A stretch of 17,227 nt of DNA from Flavobacteriia bacterium (GTDB lineage Bacteria > Bacteroidota > Bacteroidia > Flavobacteriales > Flavobacteriaceae): NCBI GenBank assembly GCA_018500075.1, contig JAHBAN010000263.1, positions 1 to 17,227 of the forward strand. Direction: 5' to 3'. The translations under genes were made by a program, and so were the position numbers. Below are positions 7,217-14,268 of this stretch, piece after piece (positions within the stretch are counted from its first letter, which is position 1; the number at the start of each line of letters is the position of its first letter). Below the pieces are notes generated by a model, which saw nothing but the letters and a program-made list of their open reading frames with translations, was not told the origin of the DNA and did not search any database.

Positions 7217-9724
7217 ATGAAAACCCAAGTTAAAGCTCTTGTCGTCGGGGGCGGTGCTGTTGGCACCTCCATCGCGTATCACCTCGCCAAGGCGGGTTGG
7301 GATGATGTTATGCTGATCGAGCGTGACGAACTCACCTCTGGCTCGACATGGCACGCCGCTGGCCTTTTGCCGCTGTTCAATATGTCTTATGCGACAACGC
7401 ATATTCATCAATATTCCGTTGAGTTTTATAAGCAGCTTGAAGCCGAAACCGGGCTTAACGCCGGTTTTGCTGTTGTCGGGAACTTGCGCATGGCCCAAAC
7501 GCAGGAGCGTATGGACGAATATATGCTCTATGCGTCCACTGCCGAGACCTGTGGTGTCTCCTATGAGTGGCTGACGCCTGACGAGATCAAGGCGCGCTGG
7601 CCGCTCATTCGCACCGAAGACCTCAAGGGCGCGATCTATCACAACACGGACGGCTATATTAACCCCGCCGATGTGACGCAGGCCATGGCCAAAGGGGCGC
7701 GTCAGCGCGGTGTGATGATCGAGCGCAAATGGCAGGCAGATGCCTTTCACTGGAACGGCACCCATTGGGAGGTGACGCTCTCCAAGATGGTGGAAAAGGG
7801 CGGCAATCTTGTGCCTTCGGAGGAGCAGATCGTCGTGACGGCCGAGCACGTTGTGACCGCTTCGGGCAATCACGCGCAGCGCACCGCGAAGATGCTCGGG
7901 ATCAAGATGCCTGCGATCCCTGTTGAGCATCAGTTTATCGTGATGGACCAAGACCCCGAGCTTGTGAAATTCCGGGCCGAGGGCGGTGTGGAGCATCCTG
8001 TGATCCGCGATGCGGATGCGCAGTCTTATGTGCGTGAGGAGCGCGGCGGCTGGATCTTGGGTGTTTATGAAAAGAACGCGCCTGCGGTCTTTGAGCACGG
8101 TGTGCCGGACAGTTTCCGCGCCGATCTGTTCCCGCTCGCGCTTGAGCGGATCGAAGAGCAATATATGGCGATGATCCACCGTATCCCTTCCTGTGAGGAA
8201 AGCGGGCTGAAAGACGACTTCAACGGTCCGATCTGCTATACGCCGGACGGCAACCCGCTTGTTGGCCCTGCGCCGGGTCTGCACAATATGTGGCTTGCGG
8301 AAGGCTTCAGCTTCGGGATCACGGCGGCGGGCGGCACAGGCTATTATCTTGCTCAGATGATGGTGGATGGCGAGGCCGAGATTGATATGGCGAGCCTTGA
8401 CCCCAAGCGCTATTCGTCAAACTGGATGACCACCGAATTTGCCGCGCGCAAAAACGAAGAGTGCTATGATCACGTGTATATCCTGCACCACCCTGACGAA
8501 GAACGTCCGGCCTGCCGCCCCTTGCGCACAGCACCCGCCTATGAGCGCCAGAAGGCGCGTGGCGCGCAGTTCGGCTTTGTGAACGGCTGGGAGCGGCCCA
8601 ATTATTACGGCCCGCTGGATGCGCCGGACAGCTTTGACCACGACTCCCGCTCGTTCCGCCGCGGCGGCTGGTGGCACTATGCTGTGGAGGAAGCCAAGGC
8701 GGTCCGCGAGGGCGTTGGCCTCATTGATGCGACAGCCTTTAGCAAACATATTGTCAAAGGCCCCGGCGCGACGCAGTTTCTGGACTGGTTTACCTGTAAC
8801 AAGCTGCCCAAAGTGGGCCGGATCAATCTGACCTATGCGCTGACGGCCCATGGCACGACGCGCACCGAATATACCATCGTGCGCAACGGCGAAAACAGCT
8901 ACTACCTCGTGTCTGCGGGGGCCTGGACCGAGTATGACGCGGATTATCTGCGCAAGGCCGCAGAGAGCAAGATGGCTGACTTCGGCTATATCGAGATTCA
9001 GGATGTGACGAGCCAATGGGGCGTTTTTGCCATTGCGGGTCCGAAGTCGCGCGATGTCTTGAAGGCTGTGATCAAAGACGCCGAGCCTGATACGGCGCTC
9101 ACAAACAAGCGCTTTCCCTGGCTGTCGGCCAAGCAGATCGAGCTGGGGATGTGCCCTGTGAATGCGATCCGCGTGGCCTATACGGGCGAGCTGGGCTGGG
9201 AGTTGCACCACCCGATCGAGATGCAGAATTACCTGTTTGATCTGTTGGAAAAAGCCGGTGCGCCTCATGGTATGAAGCTTGTGGGCGCGCGTGCCCAAAA
9301 CTGGCTGCGTCAGGAAAAGAGCTATCGTGCCTTTGGCAACGAGCTGGGCCGCGATGCGACCCCTGCGGAGGCCGATCTGCCGCGCTTTATCGACCTTGAA
9401 AAAGAGTTTCATGGCAAAGAGGCGATGGTGCAAAAAGGGATCCGCTCGAAAGCCTGCACGCTGCTGATTGACGGGCCGTCGGATGCGGACCCATGGGGCC
9501 GTGAAGTGCTTTATAGCACAGATGGCACCCGTGTGGGGCGTTTGACCTCGGGGGGCTATTCTGTGGCGTTCCAGAAATCCATCGGCATGGGCTATGTGAC
9601 GCCGGAGCTGGCTGTTGAAGGCACGGCGCTGAAGGTCAAAATGCAGGACAGGCTTTGGGATGCGGTTGTGACCTGTGACAGCCCGTATGATCCGAAGAAC
9701 GAAACCATCCGCAAGGACGGCTGA
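7217..9724 (+). CDS. Dimethylglycine/sarcosine dehydrogenase-like FAD and GcvT-domain protein
   Basis: This 835-residue protein joins an N-terminal DAO-type flavin domain (about 1-400) to GcvT folate-binding domains (about 420-700, with the C-terminal barrel about 725-825). The dinucleotide motif is 'GGGAVGTSIAYHLAKAGW' at 11-28. H46 in 'GSTWHAAGL' matches the histidine that carries covalent FAD in dimethylglycine and sarcosine dehydrogenases. The family removes an N-methyl group from dimethylglycine or sarcosine and passes the one-carbon unit to tetrahydrofolate as 5,10-methylene-THF. ATG 7217 with AAGGAG seven bases upstream is preferred to a TTG at 7163. Isoleucine is mostly ATC, and codon choice is more biased than in the first two plus-strand enzymes, which suggests high expression. 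The window has no betaine or choline gene beside it, so dimethylglycine versus sarcosine versus another N-methyl amine stays open. Confidence 0.88.
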   Translation: MKTQVKALVVGGGAVGTSIAYHLAKAGWDDVMLIERDELTSGSTWHAAGLLPLFNMSYATTHIHQYSVEFYKQLEAETGLNAGFAVVGNLRMAQTQERMDEYMLYASTAETCGVSYEWLTPDEIKARWPLIRTEDLKGAIYHNTDGYINPADVTQAMAKGARQRGVMIERKWQADAFHWNGTHWEVTLSKMVEKGGNLVPSEEQIVVTAEHVVTASGNHAQRTAKMLGIKMPAIPVEHQFIVMDQDPELVKFRAEGGVEHPVIRDADAQSYVREERGGWILGVYEKNAPAVFEHGVPDSFRADLFPLALERIEEQYMAMIHRIPSCEESGLKDDFNGPICYTPDGNPLVGPAPGLHNMWLAEGFSFGITAAGGTGYYLAQMMVDGEAEIDMASLDPKRYSSNWMTTEFAARKNEECYDHVYILHHPDEERPACRPLRTAPAYERQKARGAQFGFVNGWERPNYYGPLDAPDSFDHDSRSFRRGGWWHYAVEEAKAVREGVGLIDATAFSKHIVKGPGATQFLDWFTCNKLPKVGRINLTYALTAHGTTRTEYTIVRNGENSYYLVSAGAWTEYDADYLRKAAESKMADFGYIEIQDVTSQWGVFAIAGPKSRDVLKAVIKDAEPDTALTNKRFPWLSAKQIELGMCPVNAIRVAYTGELGWELHHPIEMQNYLFDLLEKAGAPHGMKLVGARAQNWLRQEKSYRAFGNELGRDATPAEADLPRFIDLEKEFHGKEAMVQKGIRSKACTLLIDGPSDADPWGREVLYSTDGTRVGRLTSGGYSVAFQKSIGMGYVTPELAVEGTALKVKMQDRLWDAVVTCDSPYDPKNETIRKDG

Positions 9725-9730
9725 GAGGGA

Positions 9731-9812
9731 TCGGATTTGCAAAGCAAATCCGACCGGGGTGGGGGCTTTGCCCCCACACCCCCAGGATATTTCTGGAAAG
9801 AAAAAGTCTGAG
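9731..9812. repeat. Rhodobacteraceae-type GC-rich palindromic intergenic repeat
   Basis: Two adjacent hairpins lie just after the dehydrogenase stop: TCGGATTTGC-AAA-GCAAATCCGA (9731-9753, perfect 10-bp stem) and GTGGGGG-CTTTG-CCCCCAC (9759-9777, perfect 7-bp stem). 'CCCAGGATATTTCTGGAAAG' follows at 9781-9800, then AAAAAG. From memory this block is of a kind widespread between genes in Rhodobacteraceae. It could act as a terminator or mRNA 3' stabiliser for the gene ending at 9724. The remaining 9813-9989, between convergent genes, holds no gene I recognise; only a weak ACGC/GCGT stem with a U-tract on the minus strand near 9938-9955 might end the small AhpD-like gene. Confidence 0.7.
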
Positions 9813-9989
9813 GCGGGCGCTTGTGGTGCTGTGAGGCGCTTTTGGGCCATCGTCTCTGTCGGGCCTGTGACCTCCGGATCACTGTCTATACGTCGGCGGC
9901 ATTTGGTGCTGGCTGAGCGACGGCCTCGTCACAGGGCAAAAACGCTTGCTGGGCGTGTCACGGTTTGGCTTTGAGCTGTGAGCGGTCTG

Positions 9990-10331
9990 CTAGGACGGGT
10001 TTGACAACTCATCAAAGCAATCCAGCGCTTTGGCGGCATACATCATGGCGGGGCCACCGCCCATTTGTATGGTCATGGCGAGGACGTCGCTGACTTCGTC
10101 ACGGCTTGCGCCTGCTTTGATCAGCGTTTCGACATGGAGCGCGATACAGGCGTCGCATTGTTTGACGATGGCGATGCCGAGCGCCACGAATTCTTTTGTT
10201 TTGAAAGCGAGCGGGCCGCTCTCTTTGACCGCCTTGCCCAAAGCGCCGAAGGCGCGGGTGGTGTCGGGGATTGTTTTGTTTAATCCGCGCAGCTGGTTGC
10301 GTGTGCTGTCGAGTTTGGCTTGCCAGGTCAT
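9990..10331 (-). CDS. Carboxymuconolactone decarboxylase/AhpD-like CxxC protein
   Basis: The 113-residue all-helical protein fits the small carboxymuconolactone decarboxylase (CMD) family. The signature is C59-x-x-C62 followed by H66 in 'KQCDACIALH', preceded by E47 in 'KTKEFVALG'. This arrangement is shared with AhpD-type thiol peroxidase partners rather than with the true lactone decarboxylase, so a redox role (thiol-disulfide exchange, oxidant defence) is the better guess. 'MTIQMGGGPAMMYAAKAL' is the usual C-terminal helix. ATG 10331 has GAAGGA seven bases upstream; an in-frame TTG at 10346 has no better site. It is the last gene of the minus-strand run, 65 nt after the DUF938 gene, and its ribosome site sits inside an inverted repeat. 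Its physiological partner is unknown. Confidence 0.85.
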   Translation of the reverse strand: MTWQAKLDSTRNQLRGLNKTIPDTTRAFGALGKAVKESGPLAFKTKEFVALGIAIVKQCDACIALHVETLIKAGASRDEVSDVLAMTIQMGGGPAMMYAAKALDCFDELSNPS

Positions 10332-10334
10332 GCT

Positions 10335-10368
10335 GTGGTCCTTCAATAGAGTTGCCCCTGAAGACCAC
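10335..10368 (-). promoter_or_regulatory. Inverted repeat enclosing the ribosome site of the AhpD-like gene
   Basis: On the minus strand GTGGTCTTCA (plus 10359-10368) is complementary to TGAAGGACCAC (plus 10335-10345) with a single bulge. This is a 10-bp stem around a 13-nt loop. The Shine-Dalgarno GAAGGA (plus 10339-10344) is entirely inside the 3' arm, 3 nt from the start codon, so folding would block initiation. Confidence 0.5.
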
Positions 10369-10396
10369 GGGTCAGGCCGGGCAGCTTTGACCTAGA

Positions 10397-11056
10397 TCAG
10401 AAAGGCCGTGTTGCGAGGAAGGAAAGATTGTTGGAGGGCATTTCGAGCAGTTGAACAAGATCCATGCCGCTGGCGTGGATCCAGTCTATGACATCCCAGT
10501 CGTTTTTGTAGCCAACCTCCGGGTCTTCTGATTGCAGTTTGGCATGAAACTCGGCATCGGCTTCGGAAATGGCTGTGCCGTCGCGCAGAAAAGGGCCGTA
10601 GATATGCAGAATCCCCTGCGGAGCGAGGGCTTTGCCCGCTTCAGAGAGCAGCGTTTTGGCTTCTGCTTCGCTGATCAGGTGCAGCAGATTGGAGAGGGTG
10701 ATCAGGCTTTGGCCCGGATGGTCACGGCTCCAGCCGGGGCTGGTTGCGTTGAGCATCACTGCCGGGAGAATATTGGTGTTGCCTGAGCGGGCTGCCCAGG
10801 CATTGACGCTGGCGAGGCGGGCGCTGTCGACATCGCTCGGCTGCCAGAGAAGGTGGGGGATACGCTCTGCGAGCACCGCCACGTGCTGGCCTGTGCCGCT
10901 TGCGATTTCGAGGGCTTTGCCGGATTTGGGCGCATGATGGGCGAGGACCTCGGCGATCGGCTCGATGTTGCGCGCAGCCGAAGGGGCGAAAAGACGATCG
11001 CTGCCGTCGTCTTGTGCGAAGCCGGAGACAGAAGAGAGGTCGCGTGGGGCACTCAT
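10397..11056 (-). CDS. DUF938 family class I SAM-dependent methyltransferase
   Basis: The 219-residue cytoplasmic protein matches DUF938 (UPF0585, the group containing METTL26-like proteins). The N-terminus has the family's 'LFAPSAARNIEPI' stretch. SAM motif I is 'LEIASGTGQH' at 49-58, followed by 'WQPSDVDS' and 'ITLSNLLHLISEAEA'. 'GILHIYGPFLRDG' and 'DPEVGYKNDWDVIDW' are also typical. The methylated substrate is not known for the family. Its ATG overlaps the stop of the upstream dehydrogenase gene by four bases (ATGA at 11053-11056), a sign of translational coupling and a shared transcript. No membrane segment or extra domain is visible. The family assignment is firm and the function is open. 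Confidence 0.87.
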   Translation of the reverse strand: MSAPRDLSSVSGFAQDDGSDRLFAPSAARNIEPIAEVLAHHAPKSGKALEIASGTGQHVAVLAERIPHLLWQPSDVDSARLASVNAWAARSGNTNILPAVMLNATSPGWSRDHPGQSLITLSNLLHLISEAEAKTLLSEAGKALAPQGILHIYGPFLRDGTAISEADAEFHAKLQSEDPEVGYKNDWDVIDWIHASGMDLVQLLEMPSNNLSFLATRPF

Positions 11057-12132
11057 GAGGCAAATCTTTCGGGGCTGAGGGCGGCGCGCATTGTGGCGTC
11101 GATGTCGCAGCTGCGCCCGAGGATGAGATCGGCGGCCAGCTGGCTTGCGGCGGGGGCGGTCTGGAAGCCGTAGCCGCCCTGGCCCGCGTGCCAGAAGAAA
11201 TCGGGGGACTCGCAGTGAAACCCTATGGTCAGGGCGCGGTCGGGGGAGAATGTGCGCAAGCCCGCCCAGTTTGCCTCGATGCGGGTGACAGGCTCGGTGA
11301 CGTGCGCTTCATAGCGGGCGAGACCCTCTGCAAGCACCATATCATCGGCCCAGGCATCCATTGGCGGCATCGGGTCTTCCTCGGCGGGAGAGACAATCAG
11401 CGCGCCGGCATCGGGCTTGGCATACCAGCTTTCGCCAACCCCGAAGACCATCGGCCAAGAGGAGACATCATGCCCGCCCGGCGCGGGGATGCGCGCCATC
11501 GAGCGGCGCAGAGGCGTGAATCCCAGGGGGGCAAGCCCTGCCAGTTTGGCAAGCTCATCAACCCATGCGCCGGCGGCATTGACCAGAAGCTTTGCCTCAT
11601 AGCGGCCAGTGGGGGTTTCAAGGCACCAGCCTGCGCTGTTGCGGACAATGGAGCGGACAGGCGCGCCGAGCTTCAGCTCGCCGCCATGGGCGCGCAGTTC
11701 GCGTGCGAAATCCTGCACCATGCGGTCGGTGTCAATGTCCCATGCCGCGGCATGATAGGAGGCGTGGGCGAGCGTCTCGGGATCGAGGATCGGCAGCAGG
11801 TCGAGCGCCTCGGCGGGGCTGATAGGCTCGAGGCCGAGTGTTTTGCTATCCTGTTGGAAGGCGTCACGCTCGTCTTGGCGTGCAATGATCATGAGGCCGC
11901 GTGGGCTGAGGTATCCGCCATTGGCAGTGTGAAAATACGCGCTGCTGGCTTTGCTGAGAGCGACTGTCGAGGGCAGGCCATAGTTGCTTTCATAGAGTGC
12001 GGCCGAGCGGCCTGAGGCGTGATAGGCAAGAGCTGTTTCGGCCTCCAGCAAGAGCACCTTGGCGTGAGGCGCGAGCCGTGCGGCGACGGATGTGCCTGCG
12101 ATGCCGCCGCCTATGACGATGATGTCGTGCAT
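11053..12132 (-). CDS. FAD-dependent D-amino-acid dehydrogenase, DauA-like
   Basis: The 359-residue flavoprotein belongs to the DAO superfamily and resembles Pseudomonas D-arginine dehydrogenase DauA along its length. The FAD motif is 'GGGIAG' at 8-13. Other shared blocks are 'YHASGRSAALYESNYG' (37-52), 'DIDTDRMVQ' (132-140), 'LVNAAGAWVDELA' (183-195), 'SWYAKPDAG' (235-243), 'WAGLRTFSPD' (289-298) and a C-terminal 'GQGGYGFQTAP' FAD loop. The carboxylate-binding residues R209/R210, Y237 and R293 appear conserved. The DauA positions I recall as His48 and Glu87, the latter gripping the arginine side chain, are Leu46 and about Leu80 here, so a neutral or hydrophobic D-amino acid is more likely. 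ATG 12132 has AGGAG with 8-nt spacing. It overlaps the DUF938 gene and starts 97 nt after the importer operon. Confidence 0.85.
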   Translation of the reverse strand: MHDIIVIGGGIAGTSVAARLAPHAKVLLLEAETALAYHASGRSAALYESNYGLPSTVALSKASSAYFHTANGGYLSPRGLMIIARQDERDAFQQDSKTLGLEPISPAEALDLLPILDPETLAHASYHAAAWDIDTDRMVQDFARELRAHGGELKLGAPVRSIVRNSAGWCLETPTGRYEAKLLVNAAGAWVDELAKLAGLAPLGFTPLRRSMARIPAPGGHDVSSWPMVFGVGESWYAKPDAGALIVSPAEEDPMPPMDAWADDMVLAEGLARYEAHVTEPVTRIEANWAGLRTFSPDRALTIGFHCESPDFFWHAGQGGYGFQTAPAASQLAADLILGRSCDIDATMRAALSPERFAS

Positions 12133-12136
12133 TCTG

Positions 12137-12179
12137 TGTGCTCCTGTATTGGCGTGTTTCTGGCACAAGCTGGAGCACA
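12137..12179 (-). promoter_or_regulatory. Inverted repeat spanning the ribosome site of the D-amino-acid dehydrogenase gene
   Basis: TGTGCTCC (plus 12137-12144) and GGAGCACA (plus 12172-12179) are perfect 8-bp arms around a 27-nt spacer. On the minus strand the Shine-Dalgarno AGGAG (plus 12141-12145) falls in the 3' arm, 8 nt before the start codon. The upstream arm abuts the U-tract of the importer terminator. Confidence 0.4.
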
Positions 12180-12209
12180 AAAAAAGCCCCGCTGTGAGGC
12201 GGGGCTTTT
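12179..12209 (-). terminator. Rho-independent terminator of the BMP-type importer operon
   Basis: On the minus strand the stem GCCCCGC/GCGGGGC (plus 12199-12205 and 12186-12192) with a 6-nt loop extends through A-U pairs and is followed by seven Ts. It begins about 20 nt after the binding-protein stop. The next gene starts only 47 nt downstream. Confidence 0.92.
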
Positions 12210-12229
12210 CGGGTGTCAGCGGTCAGGGC

Positions 12230-13303
12230 TTATTGTGGAATGTCGCCTTCGATGCCTTCCACGTAGAAGCTCATGCCTGCGAGGGTTCCGTCATCGGCTG
12301 TTTCGCCCTCTGCAAGCCAGGCGGAGCCGTCCTGCTTGTTGATCGGACCGGTGAAGGCGTGATAGCTGCCATCCGCGAGAGCGGCTTTGAGGGCGAGCGC
12401 CTCGGCTTTTACGGTTGCGGGCACTTTGTCGGTGATTTCACCAATGCCAACCATGCCGGCGCCGATGCCGTCCCATGTGCTCATGGTTTCCCATGTTCCG
12501 TCCATGACGGCCTTGGTGCGCGCGATATAGTAGGGCGCCCAGTCGTCGATGATGGAGGAAACGCGTGGGCCATCCTTAAACTCCGCCATGTCAGAGGCTT
12601 GACCGAAGCCGAACACATTGCCGGCTGCGGCTGCGGCGGCAAGCGGGGCTGTTGAGTCGGTGTGTTGCAGGATCACGTCTGCGCCTTGCTCGATCAGAAC
12701 TTTGGCCGCATCAGCTTCTTTGGCGGGGTCAAACCATGTGTAGGCCCAAACGATTTTGAACTCGACATCAGGGTTTACTTTGCGAGCGTGGATGAAGGCG
12801 GAGTTGATGCCGCGGATCACTTCGGGGATCGGGAAAGAGCCGATGTAGCCGATGATGTTGCTTTCGGTCAGGTTTCCGGCGATGTGGCCCTGAATGGCAC
12901 GGCCTTCATAGAAGCGTGCGGAATAGACCGAGACGTTTTCGGCTGTTTTATAGCCTGTTGCGTGCTCGAATTTCACATTCGGGAATTTTTTGGCAACGTT
13001 GATTGTCGGGTCCATATAGCCAAAAGAGGTCGTGAAAATCAGATCGGCGCCTTGAAGGGCCATCTGTGTCATCACGCGCTCGGCGTCGGCGCCTTCAGGA
13101 ACGCTTTCAACAAAAACGGTCTCGACCTTGTCGCCGAACTCGGCCTCGACAGCGAGGCGGCCTTTGTTGTGCTCATAGGTCCAGCCGCCGTCGCCGACGG
13201 GGCCAACATAGACAAAACCGACTTTGGTTTTGTCGTCGGCAATGGCGCTTGTGGCCATGCCGAGCGCCACGGCAGCTGTGGCGAAGAGATGTGTAAGTTT
13301 CAT
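12230..13303 (-). CDS. BMP family ABC transporter periplasmic substrate-binding protein
   Basis: The 357-residue protein has a signal peptide cut after AIA at residue 22, with no lipobox cysteine, so it is a soluble periplasmic receptor, unlike the PnrA/TmpC lipoproteins of the same family. The BMP (Bmp/Med) fold is shown by 'VGFVYVGPVGDGGWTYEHN' near the N-terminus, 'GADLIFTTSFGYMDP', 'IIGYIGSFPIPEVIRGINSA' and 'GADVILQHTDSTAP'. Known family members bind purine nucleosides, and some riboflavin or autoinducer-2-like ligands, so nucleoside uptake is the likeliest role but not proven. The aromatic residues in 'AYTWFDP' may stack on a ring. It is the last gene of the operon, 44 nt after the second permease, and has its own site (GGGAG) and a terminator after it. 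ATG 13303 is the only good start. Confidence 0.9.
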   Translation of the reverse strand: MKLTHLFATAAVALGMATSAIADDKTKVGFVYVGPVGDGGWTYEHNKGRLAVEAEFGDKVETVFVESVPEGADAERVMTQMALQGADLIFTTSFGYMDPTINVAKKFPNVKFEHATGYKTAENVSVYSARFYEGRAIQGHIAGNLTESNIIGYIGSFPIPEVIRGINSAFIHARKVNPDVEFKIVWAYTWFDPAKEADAAKVLIEQGADVILQHTDSTAPLAAAAAAGNVFGFGQASDMAEFKDGPRVSSIIDDWAPYYIARTKAVMDGTWETMSTWDGIGAGMVGIGEITDKVPATVKAEALALKAALADGSYHAFTGPINKQDGSAWLAEGETADDGTLAGMSFYVEGIEGDIPQ

Positions 13304-13347
13304 AGTCTGTGGTCTCCCAGGTTGGATTCTGTGGTTAACTTAAAGCA

Positions 13348-14268
13348 TTAACTCGAGGCGTGAAAGATGCGACCGAGCGAAGCCGGTGCACGCGATTTGT
13401 CGGCTGACATGATAACAAGCACAAGGATTGTTATGATGTAGGGGGACATGGTGAGGTATTCGACGGGAATGGCGACGCCGGCTGCCTGCAAATTAAGCTG
13501 CAAGACGTTTATTCCGCCAAAGAGCCATGCGCCGAGCAAGACGCGCCATGGCTTCCAGCTGGCAAATACGACAAGCGCGAGGGCGATCCAGCCGGCGCCT
13601 GCGGTCATACCCTCGGTCCATTGTGGCACGCGCACAAGGCTGATGTAGGCGCCGCCAAGGCCGGCGCAGGCACCGCCAAACATGATCGCGAACACGCGGA
13701 TGCGCACGACTTTATAGCCGAGCGCATGGGCGGCGTCATGATTTTCGCCAACTGCGCGCAGGATCAGGCCAAGGCGGCTGTATTTGAGCGTGGCCCAGAC
13801 GGCGACGACAAGGGCGATGCCGAAATACACGACCATGTCGTGATTGAAGAGAACTGTGCCAAGGACAGGAATGTCCGAGAGCAGGGGGATGTCGAGCTGG
13901 GGCGTGGAGGGCGGCTTGAGGCCGACATAATCCTGCCCCAAGAGCGAGGAGAGGCCGAGGCCAAAGAGCGTGAGCGCGAGGCCGGAGGCGACCTGATTGG
14001 CCAAGGCGTATTGCGTCAAGAGAGCGAAGAGAAGCGACAGGGCGGCGCCGCCCATGGCCGCAAAGACAAAGCCGAGGGCGGGCGAGCCTGTGAGGATTGT
14101 CGCCATGAAGCCGCAGATCGCCCCGGTGATCATCATGCCCTCGACCCCAAGGTTGAGCACGCCTGCGCGCTCGACGACCAGCTCGCCTATCCCGGCCAGC
14201 AGAATGGGCGTGGCTGCGACGAGGAGTGAGGCCAGCAGCAGTGCCGGGTTGATTGCGGACAGATCCAT
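13348..14268 (-). CDS. ABC importer permease, BMP-associated (NupQ/YufQ type)
   Basis: The 306-residue integral membrane protein (BPD_transp_2 type) has about eight to nine hydrophobic segments and no large soluble domain. The hallmark is 'GELVVERAGVLNLGVEGMM' at 28-46, found in the smaller permease of BMP-type nucleoside importers. A second landmark is 'ILRAVGENHDAAHALGYKV', the cytoplasmic loop expected to contact the ATPase. Its ATG shares one base with the TAA stop of the preceding permease (14268), and a strong AAGGAGG lies inside the end of that gene, so translation is coupled. It should pair with the larger permease as a heterodimer in the inner membrane. Confidence 0.9.
   Translation of the reverse strand: MDLSAINPALLLASLLVAATPILLAGIGELVVERAGVLNLGVEGMMITGAICGFMATILTGSPALGFVFAAMGGAALSLLFALLTQYALANQVASGLALTLFGLGLSSLLGQDYVGLKPPSTPQLDIPLLSDIPVLGTVLFNHDMVVYFGIALVVAVWATLKYSRLGLILRAVGENHDAAHALGYKVVRIRVFAIMFGGACAGLGGAYISLVRVPQWTEGMTAGAGWIALALVVFASWKPWRVLLGAWLFGGINVLQLNLQAAGVAIPVEYLTMSPYIITILVLVIMSADKSRAPASLGRIFHASS

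Noticed and set aside
8417..9850. Long minus-strand open frame opposite the dimethylglycine dehydrogenase-like gene
   Set aside because: The plus strand encodes a full conserved two-domain enzyme. The antisense product has no domain or ribosome site that I can see.
9813..9989. Gene remnant or small gene between the repeat and the AhpD-like gene
   Set aside because: No frame shows a recognisable protein, and no ribosome site precedes the only longer frame.
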